A stretch of DNA of 64,000 nt from JANOMH01 sp031422295. GTDB lineage: Bacteria > Pseudomonadota > Alphaproteobacteria > Rhodobacterales > Rhodobacteraceae. Shown piece by piece: positions 50,161 to 58,618 of the stretch. The position numbers and the translations under genes are program-made. The DNA lies in NCBI GenBank assembly GCA_031422295.1, contig JANOQM010000040.1, positions 1-64,000 on the forward strand, read 5' to 3'. Within the stretch, counting starts at the first letter, position 1. The number at the start of each line of letters is the position of its first letter. Under the pieces are notes generated by a model. It ran no database searches. It was given only the letters and a program-made list of their open reading frames with translations, and was not told where the DNA came from.

Positions 50161-51339
50161 ATGTTTGCCCGTTTGTTCAGCCGCCGCAAGGCAGTCACCC
50201 GGATTTTCGCTTTGCTCTCGGCAGGCCTGCTGGCCGCCTGCGTGCCACCCGGCGTTGGTCAGAACACCGGGCCGGACGGCCCCGATCTGGCCGCGGGTGC
50301 GCCGGTGCAGGTGGCCCTGCTGGTGCCCAGCGGATCGGGCGATCCGACCGATGACCTGTTGGCGCGCAATCTGGAAAACGCAGCCCGCCTTGCCATTGGA
50401 GATCTGAACGGCGTGCAGATTGACCTGCGGGTCTATTCCACCGCCGCTGATCCGGCACAGGCCGCTGTCGCCGCTGTGGCAGATGGCGCACAGATCATTC
50501 TTGGCCCGCTCTATGCCGAAGATGCCAATGCCGCAGGCGTGGCCGTGGCCAGCAGCGGCGTCAACATCTTGTCATTTTCGAACAACGCCACCATCGCGGG
50601 GGGCAATGTCTTTGTGCTCGGCCCGACATTCCGCAACACCGCCGAACGGCTGGTGCGCTACAGCCAGCGCAATGGCATTCAAAGCTACATGATCGTCCAT
50701 GCCGATGACCTGCAGGGCACCGTCGGCCGTGATGCCATCGCGGCGGCCGTGCGCAACAACGGGGCCTCGGTCGCCGGGGTCCAAAGCTATCCGTTGTCAC
50801 AGCAGGGCATTATCGACGCCGCCCCGCGCATCGCCGCCGCCGCACTGGCCGCCGGGGCCGATGCGGTCTTTATGACCGCCGGGGTCAATGCCGACCTGCC
50901 GATGCTGGCCACCGCCCTGCCCGAGGCCGGGCTTAGCACCACCACAACTCGCTACATCGGCCTGACCCGCTGGAACGCGACACCGCAGGCGTTGGCTTTG
51001 CCGGGGCTGCAAGGCGGGCTGTTTGCGCTGCCCGATCAACAGCTGTCGGCGCTGTTCGAGGGCCGTTACGCCGCCGCTTACGGCGAGGCCCCGCATCCGC
51101 TGGCGGGTCTGGCCTATGACGGCATTGCCGCTATCGGGGCGCTGGTCGCCCGTGGCGACGCCAACGCCCTCAGCCGTAGCTCGCTGACCCAAGGCCAGGG
51201 GTTCCAAGGCACTGCCGGGATTTTCCGGCTGTTGTCAGACGGCACGAATGAACGGGGTCTGGCGATTGCCGAGGTCCGCAATAATCAGGTGACTATCCTT
51301 GAACCAGCCCCCCGCAGCTTTGGTGGGGCCGGGTTCTGA
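50161..51339 (+). CDS. Penicillin-binding protein activator (LpoA-like) lipoprotein
   Basis: A 392-aa lipoprotein with a type I periplasmic-binding-protein fold. Lipobox LLAAC lies near residue 27. The receptor-like domain shows VQVALLVPSGSGDPTDDLLARNLENAARLAI and IILGPLYAEDANAAGVAVASSGVNILSFSNN, matching the C-terminal domain of LpoA; the N-terminal TPR domain of enterobacterial LpoA is absent, as usual in alphaproteobacteria. It probably stimulates a penicillin-binding protein from the outer membrane; inferred from family and synteny with rsmI. Confidence 0.85.
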   Translation: MFARLFSRRKAVTRIFALLSAGLLAACVPPGVGQNTGPDGPDLAAGAPVQVALLVPSGSGDPTDDLLARNLENAARLAIGDLNGVQIDLRVYSTAADPAQAAVAAVADGAQIILGPLYAEDANAAGVAVASSGVNILSFSNNATIAGGNVFVLGPTFRNTAERLVRYSQRNGIQSYMIVHADDLQGTVGRDAIAAAVRNNGASVAGVQSYPLSQQGIIDAAPRIAAAALAAGADAVFMTAGVNADLPMLATALPEAGLSTTTTRYIGLTRWNATPQALALPGLQGGLFALPDQQLSALFEGRYAAAYGEAPHPLAGLAYDGIAAIGALVARGDANALSRSSLTQGQGFQGTAGIFRLLSDGTNERGLAIAEVRNNQVTILEPAPRSFGGAGF

Positions 51340-51367
51340 CCCGGCCAGCCCGGCAAAACCAGCCCTG

Positions 51368-54115
51368 ATGCCGGACAATCTGATTTGTCCGGCATCTGCT
51401 ATTTTCGACGCAAAGGCTGTGCAAACTGCCCTCGCCGAAGCCCTGGCCACATGCCCCGATGACAAAGCTATCCGGCGCGAAACCGTGCGCATCCTGCAAT
51501 CCGTCCGACAGCGCGGCACCGCCGCGATTGCCGCCGGCATTACCGCCGCGCCCTTTGCGGCCCGGCCCGCCACGGCGGCCTATTCCTGGCTGACCGACCA
51601 GATCGTGACCACGGTCCTGTCCGTCGCCCAGACCTGGCTGCACCCTTTGCCCACCCCGACCAACAGCGAAAAACTGTCGCTGATCGCCGTCGGCGGCTAT
51701 GGAAGGGGTGAAATGGCGCCCTATTCCGATGTCGACCTGCTGTTCCTGACCCCCTACAAAATCACCCCCTGGGCCGAAAGCCTGATTGAGAGCATGCTCT
51801 ACATGCTCTGGGACCTGAAGCTGAAGGTCGGTCATGCCAGCCGGACGGTCAAGGATTGCCTCCGTCTGGCGCGCGAAGATTACACCATCCGCACCTCGCT
51901 GGTCGAATTGCGGTTTCTGGCCGGCGATGCGGAACTGGCCCAAAACCTGCATGACCGGCTCTGGTCCGACCTGTTTCGCACCACCGCCGCTGATTTCATC
52001 GAGGCGAAACTGGCCGAACGCGCCGAACGGCACCGCAAACAGGGCGGCCAGCGCTATGTGGTCGAGCCGAATGTCAAAGAGGGCAAAGGCGGCCTGCGCG
52101 ATCTGCAATCGCTCTACTGGATCGGCAAATATGTCTATGACGTGCGCCAGCCCGCCGATCTGGTGGGGCGCGGCGTGTTCACCCCCGATGAATACGCAAC
52201 CTTCGCCAAAGCCGAAGATTTCCTCTGGGCGGTCCGCTGCCACCTGCATCTGATCACCGGGCGGGCGATGGATACGCTGACCTTCGACCTGCAAGTCGAT
52301 GTCGCCGCCCGCATGGGTTACAAAGATGGTGGCGGGCGCAGGGCCGTTGAACATTTCATGCAAGGCTACTTCCGCCACGCCACCCGGGTCGGCGAACTGA
52401 CCCGGATCTTCCTGACCGCGCAAGAAGCCGCGCATATGAAGCCCGAACCGATGCTGCAACGGCTCTTGGGCCGCAAGAAAACCGCGCGGTTTCCCTATAA
52501 AATCAAACAAAACCGGCTGACCATCGCCGATGACGACGCGTTTTTCGTGGACAGCCTGAATATGCTGGGCATATTCGAAGAGGCGCTGCGCACCGGCACC
52601 CTGCTGCACCCCGACGCCATGCGCCTGCTGGCGGCCAACCTCAAGCTGATCGACGCCCGCCTGCGCGACGACCCGCGCGCCAACCAGCTGTTCCTCGACC
52701 TGCTGCTGAAACACGGCAACCCCGAACGCGCCCTGCACCGGATGAACGAACTGGGGGTGCTGGATGCGTTCATCCCCGAATTTGCCCCGATTGTCGCAAT
52801 GATGCAATTCAACATGTATCACCACTACACGGTCGATGAACATATCATCCAATGTATCAGTAACTTATCCCAGATCGAGCGGGGCGAACTGATCGAGGAA
52901 CTGCCCGTCGCGTCGGGGATATTAAAGGCCGGCGTCAACCGCAATGTCCTCTATCTGGCGCTCCTCCTACATGACATCGGCAAAGGCCGGCCCGAGGATC
53001 ACTCCGTCCTTGGCGCCCAGATCGCCCGCAAAGTCGCCCCGCGCTTTGGCTTGAGTAAAAAGGACTGCGAGACGGTCGAATGGCTGGTCCGCTATCACCT
53101 GCTGATGTCCGACATGGCGCAAAAGCGCGATATTTCCGAGCCGCGCACCGTGCGGGATTTTGCCAAGGCGGTGAAAACCAAAGAACGGCTCGACCTGCTC
53201 ACCGTCCTCACCGTCTGCGATATCCGGGGGGTTGGGCCGGGGACCTGGAACAACTGGAAAGCCATGCTGCTGCGCGGCCTCTACCGCGCCACCGAAACGG
53301 CGCTGTCCGAAGGTCACGAGGCGATGAACCGCGAAACCCGCGAGGATGAGGCGAAACGCGCCCTGCGCGACGCGCTCGCCGATTGGCCCGCCGCGGATCT
53401 GCGCCTTGAGACGACCCGCCACTACGGCCCCTACTGGCAGGGCCTGTCCACCACCGCCCATGCGATTTTCGCCGGGCTGCTGCGGGGGCTCACTGAATCC
53501 GAAGTGAAGATTGACCTGCACCCCGACCCCGACCGCGACGCCACCCGCGCCTGTTTTGCCATGGCCGACCACCCCGGCCTGTTCTCCCGGATGACCGGGG
53601 CACTGGCGCTGGTCGGGGCCAACGTGGTGGACGCCCGGACCTATACATCGAAAGACGGCTACGCCACCGCGATCTTCTGGGTGCAGGACGCCGACGGCCA
53701 CCCCTACGCCGAAGCGCGTCTGCCCCGCCTGCGCCAGATGATCGTCCGCACACTCAAAGGCGAAGTCGTCGCCCGCGACGCGCTGAAAGACCGCGACAAG
53801 ATCAAGAAACGCGAACAGGCCTTCCGGGTGCCGACCTCCATCACCTTCGACAACGAAGGCTCCGAGATCTACACGATCATCGAAGTGGATACGCGGGACC
53901 GGCCGGGGTTGTTGTATGACCTGACCCGCACTTTGGCGTTCAACAACGTCTATATCGCATCCGCCGTGATTGCGACATATGGCGAGCAGGTTGTGGATAC
54001 GTTCTATGTCAAGGACATGTTCGGGTTGAAGTATCATACCGAAGGGAAACAGAAGGCGTTGGAGCGGAAGTTAAGGGAAGCGATTGAGTTGGGGGCGGAG
54101 AGGGCGATGGGGTGA
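51368..54115 (+). CDS. glnD: [Protein-PII] uridylyltransferase/uridylyl-removing enzyme
   Basis: Nitrogen sensor that uridylylates PII when glutamine is low and reverses this when it is high. The protein (915 aa) has the nucleotidyltransferase motif VGGYGRGEMAPYSDVDLLFL near residue 109, the HD hydrolase motif LLLHDIGKGRPEDHS in the middle, and two C-terminal ACT domains (CFAMADHPGLFSRMTGALAL and VDTRDRPGLLYDLTRTLA). ATG at 51368 (MPDNLICPAS) is preferred to TTG at 51299, which overlaps the previous gene. The next gene, on the other strand, has very different base composition. Confidence 0.95.
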   Translation: MPDNLICPASAIFDAKAVQTALAEALATCPDDKAIRRETVRILQSVRQRGTAAIAAGITAAPFAARPATAAYSWLTDQIVTTVLSVAQTWLHPLPTPTNSEKLSLIAVGGYGRGEMAPYSDVDLLFLTPYKITPWAESLIESMLYMLWDLKLKVGHASRTVKDCLRLAREDYTIRTSLVELRFLAGDAELAQNLHDRLWSDLFRTTAADFIEAKLAERAERHRKQGGQRYVVEPNVKEGKGGLRDLQSLYWIGKYVYDVRQPADLVGRGVFTPDEYATFAKAEDFLWAVRCHLHLITGRAMDTLTFDLQVDVAARMGYKDGGGRRAVEHFMQGYFRHATRVGELTRIFLTAQEAAHMKPEPMLQRLLGRKKTARFPYKIKQNRLTIADDDAFFVDSLNMLGIFEEALRTGTLLHPDAMRLLAANLKLIDARLRDDPRANQLFLDLLLKHGNPERALHRMNELGVLDAFIPEFAPIVAMMQFNMYHHYTVDEHIIQCISNLSQIERGELIEELPVASGILKAGVNRNVLYLALLLHDIGKGRPEDHSVLGAQIARKVAPRFGLSKKDCETVEWLVRYHLLMSDMAQKRDISEPRTVRDFAKAVKTKERLDLLTVLTVCDIRGVGPGTWNNWKAMLLRGLYRATETALSEGHEAMNRETREDEAKRALRDALADWPAADLRLETTRHYGPYWQGLSTTAHAIFAGLLRGLTESEVKIDLHPDPDRDATRACFAMADHPGLFSRMTGALALVGANVVDARTYTSKDGYATAIFWVQDADGHPYAEARLPRLRQMIVRTLKGEVVARDALKDRDKIKKREQAFRVPTSITFDNEGSEIYTIIEVDTRDRPGLLYDLTRTLAFNNVYIASAVIATYGEQVVDTFYVKDMFGLKYHTEGKQKALERKLREAIELGAERAMG

Positions 54116-54121
54116 GTAATT

Positions 54122-55261
54122 TCATTTCTCATCATCTATTATTTTGCTGTCAAAGCCAAGCAACTTAACTTGCTGTTTGACCGTCTGATACTCTTCGATC
54201 AATTTGCGAATATTAGCAACATCGATCGCCAATGCCTTATCGTAACTATCGGAATCTTCGTCGATATTATTTGGTGGTATGAAATCAACATCGCCACCTT
54301 GTTCACTGAAAGCGATCTGTTTGCTGACAGCTAGCTCTAAATTGCTGAGAGCTTCGGGGCTTGCGCTTGGCACAATTTTCTTAACAGCCTCTATTATTTT
54401 CCTCTGTCCTGTTGATCGGCTCTCTGTCTCTTGGCGAAGTAATTCGTCTTTCATGACCTTAGTCAACATACGCGAACGGTCTAGTGATTCTCTCTTTAAC
54501 TGAAAGTCTAAATAACGATTTGCGATTTCTGCGATGTGTTTTGAAATTGTTGCCAAAATCTTTGTAACCAGCGAGGAAGCACTTAAAGTAAAGATAATCG
54601 ACCCGTTCGCTGTGCCAAGAACCCTCACATCCTCTGGTCTTTCTCCGGCAACGCCCGCGACGCCACTCATAATTAACTCCCATTCGGCAGCGCTTTTTTT
54701 CCAATCTCTAACATTCTCAATAGAAGCCTGACCCTGAAAAATTACGTTAATCGTATATGAGTCGATAGTGTCAGACTTTAATTCACTCTTTAGCCCTAAA
54801 GCCTCCGCAGAGTTCTTTAGGGCTAGAAGTCTTCGTTGTGCTTCTTCTATCGATTGCGCATCAGACGCAATGGAGGAATGCGTAGTCGCAGGATCATATG
54901 TTGTCGCGCGCACCTTAGTGTTTAGAGCGCTCTCCCCAGCCTTTCCGATAAGCTCTGCGACGCCCAGTTTGTCAAGTACTCTCATTTGTAAAGTCGAAAG
55001 CTCTTGTGTAGGCATTTCAGCGAGAGCTTTTGACAAACTATCTAGAGCAGCTTTAACTGGCATCTGAGCGGACTGCTGAGCGTTATTCTGTAAGACACTT
55101 ACCAAGTCTAAATAGAGAGTTTCAACCTGCTTTGTATTTTCCCTGAACCATTCTGCCAATCTTACTATTTCAGAAACATCCATTTCAACCTCTTTGGCGT
55201 GAGAACTCCGGAATGCTAGCCGCGAATCGTCGGCAGTGCTACTGACTATTTCTTTGCTCAC
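54122..55261 (-). CDS. Low-GC protein of unknown function, probable acquired gene
   Basis: An unrecognised 379-aa protein. It is mostly helical, with VETLYLDLVSVLQNNAQQSA and LQMRVLDKLGVAELIGKAG, then a compact alpha/beta-looking middle (SYTINVIFQGQASIENVRDW and VRVLGTANGSIIFTLSASSL), a helix VTKILATISKHIAEIANRYLD, basic helices and an acidic linker NNIDEDSDSYDK before a helical C-terminus. No signal peptide or clear membrane span. GTG at 55261 has AAGGA about 6 bases upstream. G+C is far below the flanks (66 of 180 in three sampled lines at 54121, 54181 and 54541). It lies beside a probable toxin-antitoxin pair, which suggests a small acquired island. Confidence 0.8.
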   Translation of the reverse strand: MSKEIVSSTADDSRLAFRSSHAKEVEMDVSEIVRLAEWFRENTKQVETLYLDLVSVLQNNAQQSAQMPVKAALDSLSKALAEMPTQELSTLQMRVLDKLGVAELIGKAGESALNTKVRATTYDPATTHSSIASDAQSIEEAQRRLLALKNSAEALGLKSELKSDTIDSYTINVIFQGQASIENVRDWKKSAAEWELIMSGVAGVAGERPEDVRVLGTANGSIIFTLSASSLVTKILATISKHIAEIANRYLDFQLKRESLDRSRMLTKVMKDELLRQETESRSTGQRKIIEAVKKIVPSASPEALSNLELAVSKQIAFSEQGGDVDFIPPNNIDEDSDSYDKALAIDVANIRKLIEEYQTVKQQVKLLGFDSKIIDDEK

Positions 55262-55303
55262 ATATATCCTTGTGGTTACATAAGCAGTCTTTCCGCTTAC
55301 CCC

Positions 55304-55726
55304 CTAATCCCGCCCCACCACCCGCCTCCCCGCACAAACCTTCACCCCCTCCACCACCCGCGCAAATGTCCCCTTCGACATCCGCCCATACACAAACCCG
55401 CCCCCCGGCGCGGCGCGGACCAGATCATACCCCGGCCAGTCGAACGCATTGATATCACGCAGGTTGATCCAGTGGTCCCCAGTGTCCAGACCCATCTCGC
55501 GGCACTCGGCCCCTGTCAGTTTCAGCCGGAACCGCTCCTCGCCCGGGCGCGGCACCATGTGGCTGATCGCCAGCAGGCTGACCCGGGTCTGATGGCCCTG
55601 CGACACCACCAGAATGATCGCACAGGGATGGGGTTTGCTGGCGTTCTCCTGCCCCGCATCGGCCTGTTCGCGGAACAGGAAATCGTAGCCGATCACAAGG
55701 CCGGGTTGCGGCGTGGGAAAGGCCAT
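55304..55726 (-). CDS. Probable PemK/MazF-like toxin
   Basis: A 140-aa protein with a MazF/PemK-like order of elements: PQPGLVIGYDFLF at the start, HPCAIILVVSQGHQTRVSLLAISHM resembling the core strands, then GLDTGDHWINLRDINAFDWPGYDL like the conserved SWI..EIN..DWPG section, and a C-terminal helix GTFARVVEGVKV. MazF-type proteins cleave RNA. It starts three bases after the upstream antitoxin stop. Family assignment is by resemblance and position, so moderately sure. Confidence 0.55.
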   Translation of the reverse strand: MAFPTPQPGLVIGYDFLFREQADAGQENASKPHPCAIILVVSQGHQTRVSLLAISHMVPRPGEERFRLKLTGAECREMGLDTGDHWINLRDINAFDWPGYDLVRAAPGGGFVYGRMSKGTFARVVEGVKVCAGRRVVGRD

Positions 55727-55729
55727 GGG

Positions 55730-55975
55730 TTAGTCGTAGGTTGCCACGGCGTGATCCAGTGCCCCAAAGAACGCCTCATCCGCCTCCTCAACCTTGATCA
55801 GTTCGCGGTTACGGCGGCGCAGGGTTTCCAGTTCGGTCAGGACTGCGGGGGAAATGAACGCGCCCACCATGCGGTTATGGCTGTTCACAGTAATGACCCC
55901 ATGCTCGCGCACGTCCTCTTTCATCTTGGGAAAGTTGCGGGCAAACTCAGTCGCCTGAACGTCTATGGTGCGCAT
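55730..55975 (-). CDS. Phd/YefM-like antitoxin
   Basis: An 81-aa protein starting MRTIDVQATEFARNFPKMKE and continuing HGVITVNSHNRMVGAFISPAVLTELETL, the DNA-binding Phd/YefM fold (ATEF.RNF, G.I.V..H.R....ISP). The ATG at 55975 has GAGGAG about 9 bases upstream; the longer frame to 56020 is unlikely. The C-terminal tail (EADEAFFGALDHAVATYD) would wrap the toxin. Upstream and nearly contiguous with the toxin gene, as expected for an autoregulated pair. Confidence 0.75.
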   Translation of the reverse strand: MRTIDVQATEFARNFPKMKEDVREHGVITVNSHNRMVGAFISPAVLTELETLRRRNRELIKVEEADEAFFGALDHAVATYD

Positions 55976-56106
55976 CTGCGTGATCTCCTCAGTTATGTGT
56001 AAATTACACAAATTACGCATTTTTGCAACGACGATTTTCAGTACCCATCCGCCTCCTCAACCGGGCCGCAACCGACGATTTCCTGCCTGTCCCGGACACA
56101 AATAAC

Positions 56107-56220
56107 AAACCTTAAGCTTTTCCCCCAAAACCTGACAGAAGCCCCTTCGCGCCCCCAAACCACCCCCAAAATCTGCACGGAAAACCTTAAGCTTCTGCCC
56201 GGAAACCTGACAGATGCCCC
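56107..56220 (+). repeat. Two 39-base direct repeats upstream of murJ
   Basis: The gap from 55976 to 56281 has no gene. It holds two direct repeats at 56107-56145 and 56182-56220, both starting AAACCTTAAGCTT and ending AAACCTGACAGA(A/T)GCCCC, differing at about six of 39 positions, 75 bases apart start to start. Each contains the overlapping palindromes CTTAAG and AAGCTT. They sit 60-175 bases before the murJ start and downstream of the antitoxin promoter on the other strand. Possible regulator sites or a duplication scar. Confidence 0.75.
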
Positions 56221-56281
56221 CCTATTCTTCCCCCCCTCAATCCGCTACCACCGCGGCTATGACCCCAACAAGCGGCCAAAA

Positions 56282-57871
56282 ATGAAACCCATTTCCCTGT
56301 TGCGCGGCTTCATGACCGTCGGGTTCTGGACCCTCCTGTCCCGCGTTTTCGGCTTTGCCCGCGACATCCTGATCGCCGCATATCTGGGGGCCGGGCCCAT
56401 CGCCGAGGCCTTCCTCGTGGCCTTCTCCCTGCCCAATATGTTCCGCCGGTTCTTTGCCGAAGGGGCCTTCAACATGGCCTTTATCCCGTTGTTTTCCAAG
56501 AAGTTAGAGGGCAATGACGGGGCCGAGAAGTTCGCGCAGGACGCCTTTGTCGGCATGGCCTTTGTCCTGCTGATCTTTACCGTGATCGGCATCATCGCGA
56601 TGCCCGGACTGGTCTGGCTGATGGCCAGCGGTTTTGTCGGGGACCAACGTTTTGACCTTGCCGTGGAATACGGACGGCTGGCGTTTCCCTATATTCTGTT
56701 CATTTCATTAACAGCCTTAATCTCCGGCGTCCTCAACGGCGCAGGCCGTTTCACCGCCGCCGCCGCCGCCCCGGTGCTGCTGAATGTGGTGTTTATATTG
56801 GGAATCATAATCAGTGCCCTGCTCGGCAGACCTGCGTCAGACGCCCTCGGAATGGGGCTGGATCAGGCATTGGGCCTGCGTGTCGGCGCAACGCTCGCAC
56901 TGTCTGTGCCCCTTGGCGGGATCGCCCAACTGGCGCTGGTCTGGTGGGCGGCGAAACGGGCCGGGTTCACGCTGAAAATTGCCAGACCCCACCTAACCCC
57001 CGAATTAAAAAGACTTTTTATCATCGCTGCCCCCGCTGCTCTCGCCGGCGGAGTAGTTCAGATCAACCTCCTGGTCGGCCGCCAAGTCGCCAGCTTCTTC
57101 GACGGGGCAGTCGCATGGCTCACCTACGCCGACCGGCTCTACCAACTCCCCCTCGGCGTCGTCGGCGTGGCCATCGGCGTGGTCCTGCTACCCGACCTGT
57201 CGCGCCGCTTGCGGGCGGGTGATGACACCGGCGGGCGGGAGGCGTATAACCGCGCGACCGAGATATCTTTGGCCCTGACAATCCCCGCCGCAGTGGCCTT
57301 GGTTGTCATCCCGATTCCGTTGATTTCCGTTCTATTTCAACGCGGTGCATTTACCAGCGACGATACGGCTGCCACGGCTTTGGCGGTCGCTGTCTATGGC
57401 CTTGGCCTGCCCGCCTTCATCCTGCAAAAGGTCCTGCAGCCGCTGTTTTACGCCCGCGAAGACACCCGCCGCCCGTTCAATTACGCGCTATTGTCATTGG
57501 TCGTGAACGCCGGACTGGCGATGGGACTGGCCCCTTACATCGGCTTTATCGCCGCCGCATTGGGCACAACCTTGTCATCCTGGGCGATGGTCGGCCAGCT
57601 ATGGTATGGGTCGCGCAAAATGGGCGATGCAGCGCGGTATGATGCACGGTTCAAGGCGCGGATCTGGCGGATCATAGTGGCAGCGGCCCTGATGGCGGCG
57701 GTGCTTTTGACGGGTCAGATCGTTATGACGCCATTACTTTTTACAACAACTTCAATTCGTTACGTGGCGCTTGCCGCCCTGATTGGCATCGGAATTGTCA
57801 GTTATTTCGGCTTTGGCCAACTGCTGGGTGCATTCAGGTTGCAGGATTTCCGGCAGGCGACCCGGCGCTAG
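56282..57871 (+). CDS. murJ: Lipid II flippase
   Basis: Flips the peptidoglycan precursor lipid II across the inner membrane (529 aa, MVF family, about 14 transmembrane segments). Begins KPISLLRGFMTVGFWTLLSRVFGFARDILIAAYLG with the conserved arginine-rich TM1, FRRFFAEGAFNMAFIPLF, and LYQLPLGVVGVAIGVVLLPDLSR near the middle. The stop codon shares CTAG with the opposing rhomboid gene. Confidence 0.96.
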   Translation: MKPISLLRGFMTVGFWTLLSRVFGFARDILIAAYLGAGPIAEAFLVAFSLPNMFRRFFAEGAFNMAFIPLFSKKLEGNDGAEKFAQDAFVGMAFVLLIFTVIGIIAMPGLVWLMASGFVGDQRFDLAVEYGRLAFPYILFISLTALISGVLNGAGRFTAAAAAPVLLNVVFILGIIISALLGRPASDALGMGLDQALGLRVGATLALSVPLGGIAQLALVWWAAKRAGFTLKIARPHLTPELKRLFIIAAPAALAGGVVQINLLVGRQVASFFDGAVAWLTYADRLYQLPLGVVGVAIGVVLLPDLSRRLRAGDDTGGREAYNRATEISLALTIPAAVALVVIPIPLISVLFQRGAFTSDDTAATALAVAVYGLGLPAFILQKVLQPLFYAREDTRRPFNYALLSLVVNAGLAMGLAPYIGFIAAALGTTLSSWAMVGQLWYGSRKMGDAARYDARFKARIWRIIVAAALMAAVLLTGQIVMTPLLFTTTSIRYVALAALIGIGIVSYFGFGQLLGAFRLQDFRQATRR

Positions 57872-58545
57872 CGGTTTCGCATCCGCCGCATGAACGCCGC
57901 CCAGCCGCCGGGGGCGACAAGGGTGGACAGGCATAATCCGGTGGCAAAGCCCGCCACATCGGCGACCCATGTAGGATCACCGCCAAACAGCAGGGCGAAC
58001 AGCAACTGGATTGCCATCAGAAACCCAATCATCTGAAACGCCCGCAATTGGTTTTCACCCATCTGCCCAAGGCGCAGCCACTGGATATAGGTGAAGGCCC
58101 CGATCAACCCGTAATCGGGCGGATACACACCAACCAATGGGTAACGGCCATCCATGACGATCCCATAGGCGATTGCGCCAACCACCGCGGAAATCACAAA
58201 TATCGCGAGGACAGACAATGGATGAAACACGTCTCCCACGAACTTGCCCAAGGCCAACAGGATCGCCACACCGAACAATGCCTGGGTAAAGCTGCCATGT
58301 ACAAACGCGTAACTGACAAAGCGTTTGAGCATGTCGAAGGAATAATCGCTTCGTTCAGTCACCTGATCCCAGACAGCCGGGGAAAAACCAAAGTCCGCTA
58401 TGGCATTATTGCGCCACCCGATCCCCAGTTGCCCGCCGATCAAACCAGCCCCGGCAAGGCTAAGGGCTGCTTCCACGACAAAGATTACAACGCATAGCCC
58501 GATGATGACCGGCGGGATTGGGTTGACCGGGTTTTGGGTATTCAC
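57868..58545 (-). CDS. Rhomboid-fold membrane protein lacking catalytic residues
   Basis: A 225-aa protein with six predicted membrane segments and the rhomboid layout: FVSYAFVHGSFTQALFGVAILLALGKFVG (L1/TM2 region), YPPDYGLIGAFTYIQWL where active rhomboids have GxSG, and WVADVAGFATGLCLS where they have AHxxG. Ser is replaced by Ile and His by Asp, so it should not be a protease. GTG at 58545 with AAGGAG 7 bases upstream is the likely start; the frame to 58689 runs into the trpS side. Divergent from trpS. Confidence 0.8.
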   Translation of the reverse strand: MNTQNPVNPIPPVIIGLCVVIFVVEAALSLAGAGLIGGQLGIGWRNNAIADFGFSPAVWDQVTERSDYSFDMLKRFVSYAFVHGSFTQALFGVAILLALGKFVGDVFHPLSVLAIFVISAVVGAIAYGIVMDGRYPLVGVYPPDYGLIGAFTYIQWLRLGQMGENQLRAFQMIGFLMAIQLLFALLFGGDPTWVADVAGFATGLCLSTLVAPGGWAAFMRRMRNR

Positions 58546-58618
58546 TGCTGCGCTCCTTGACGAGTGTTGGGGGCATGGGTAAGCGAGACAGACCCTTTTA
58601 TCCAGTGAGTTGACCCCG

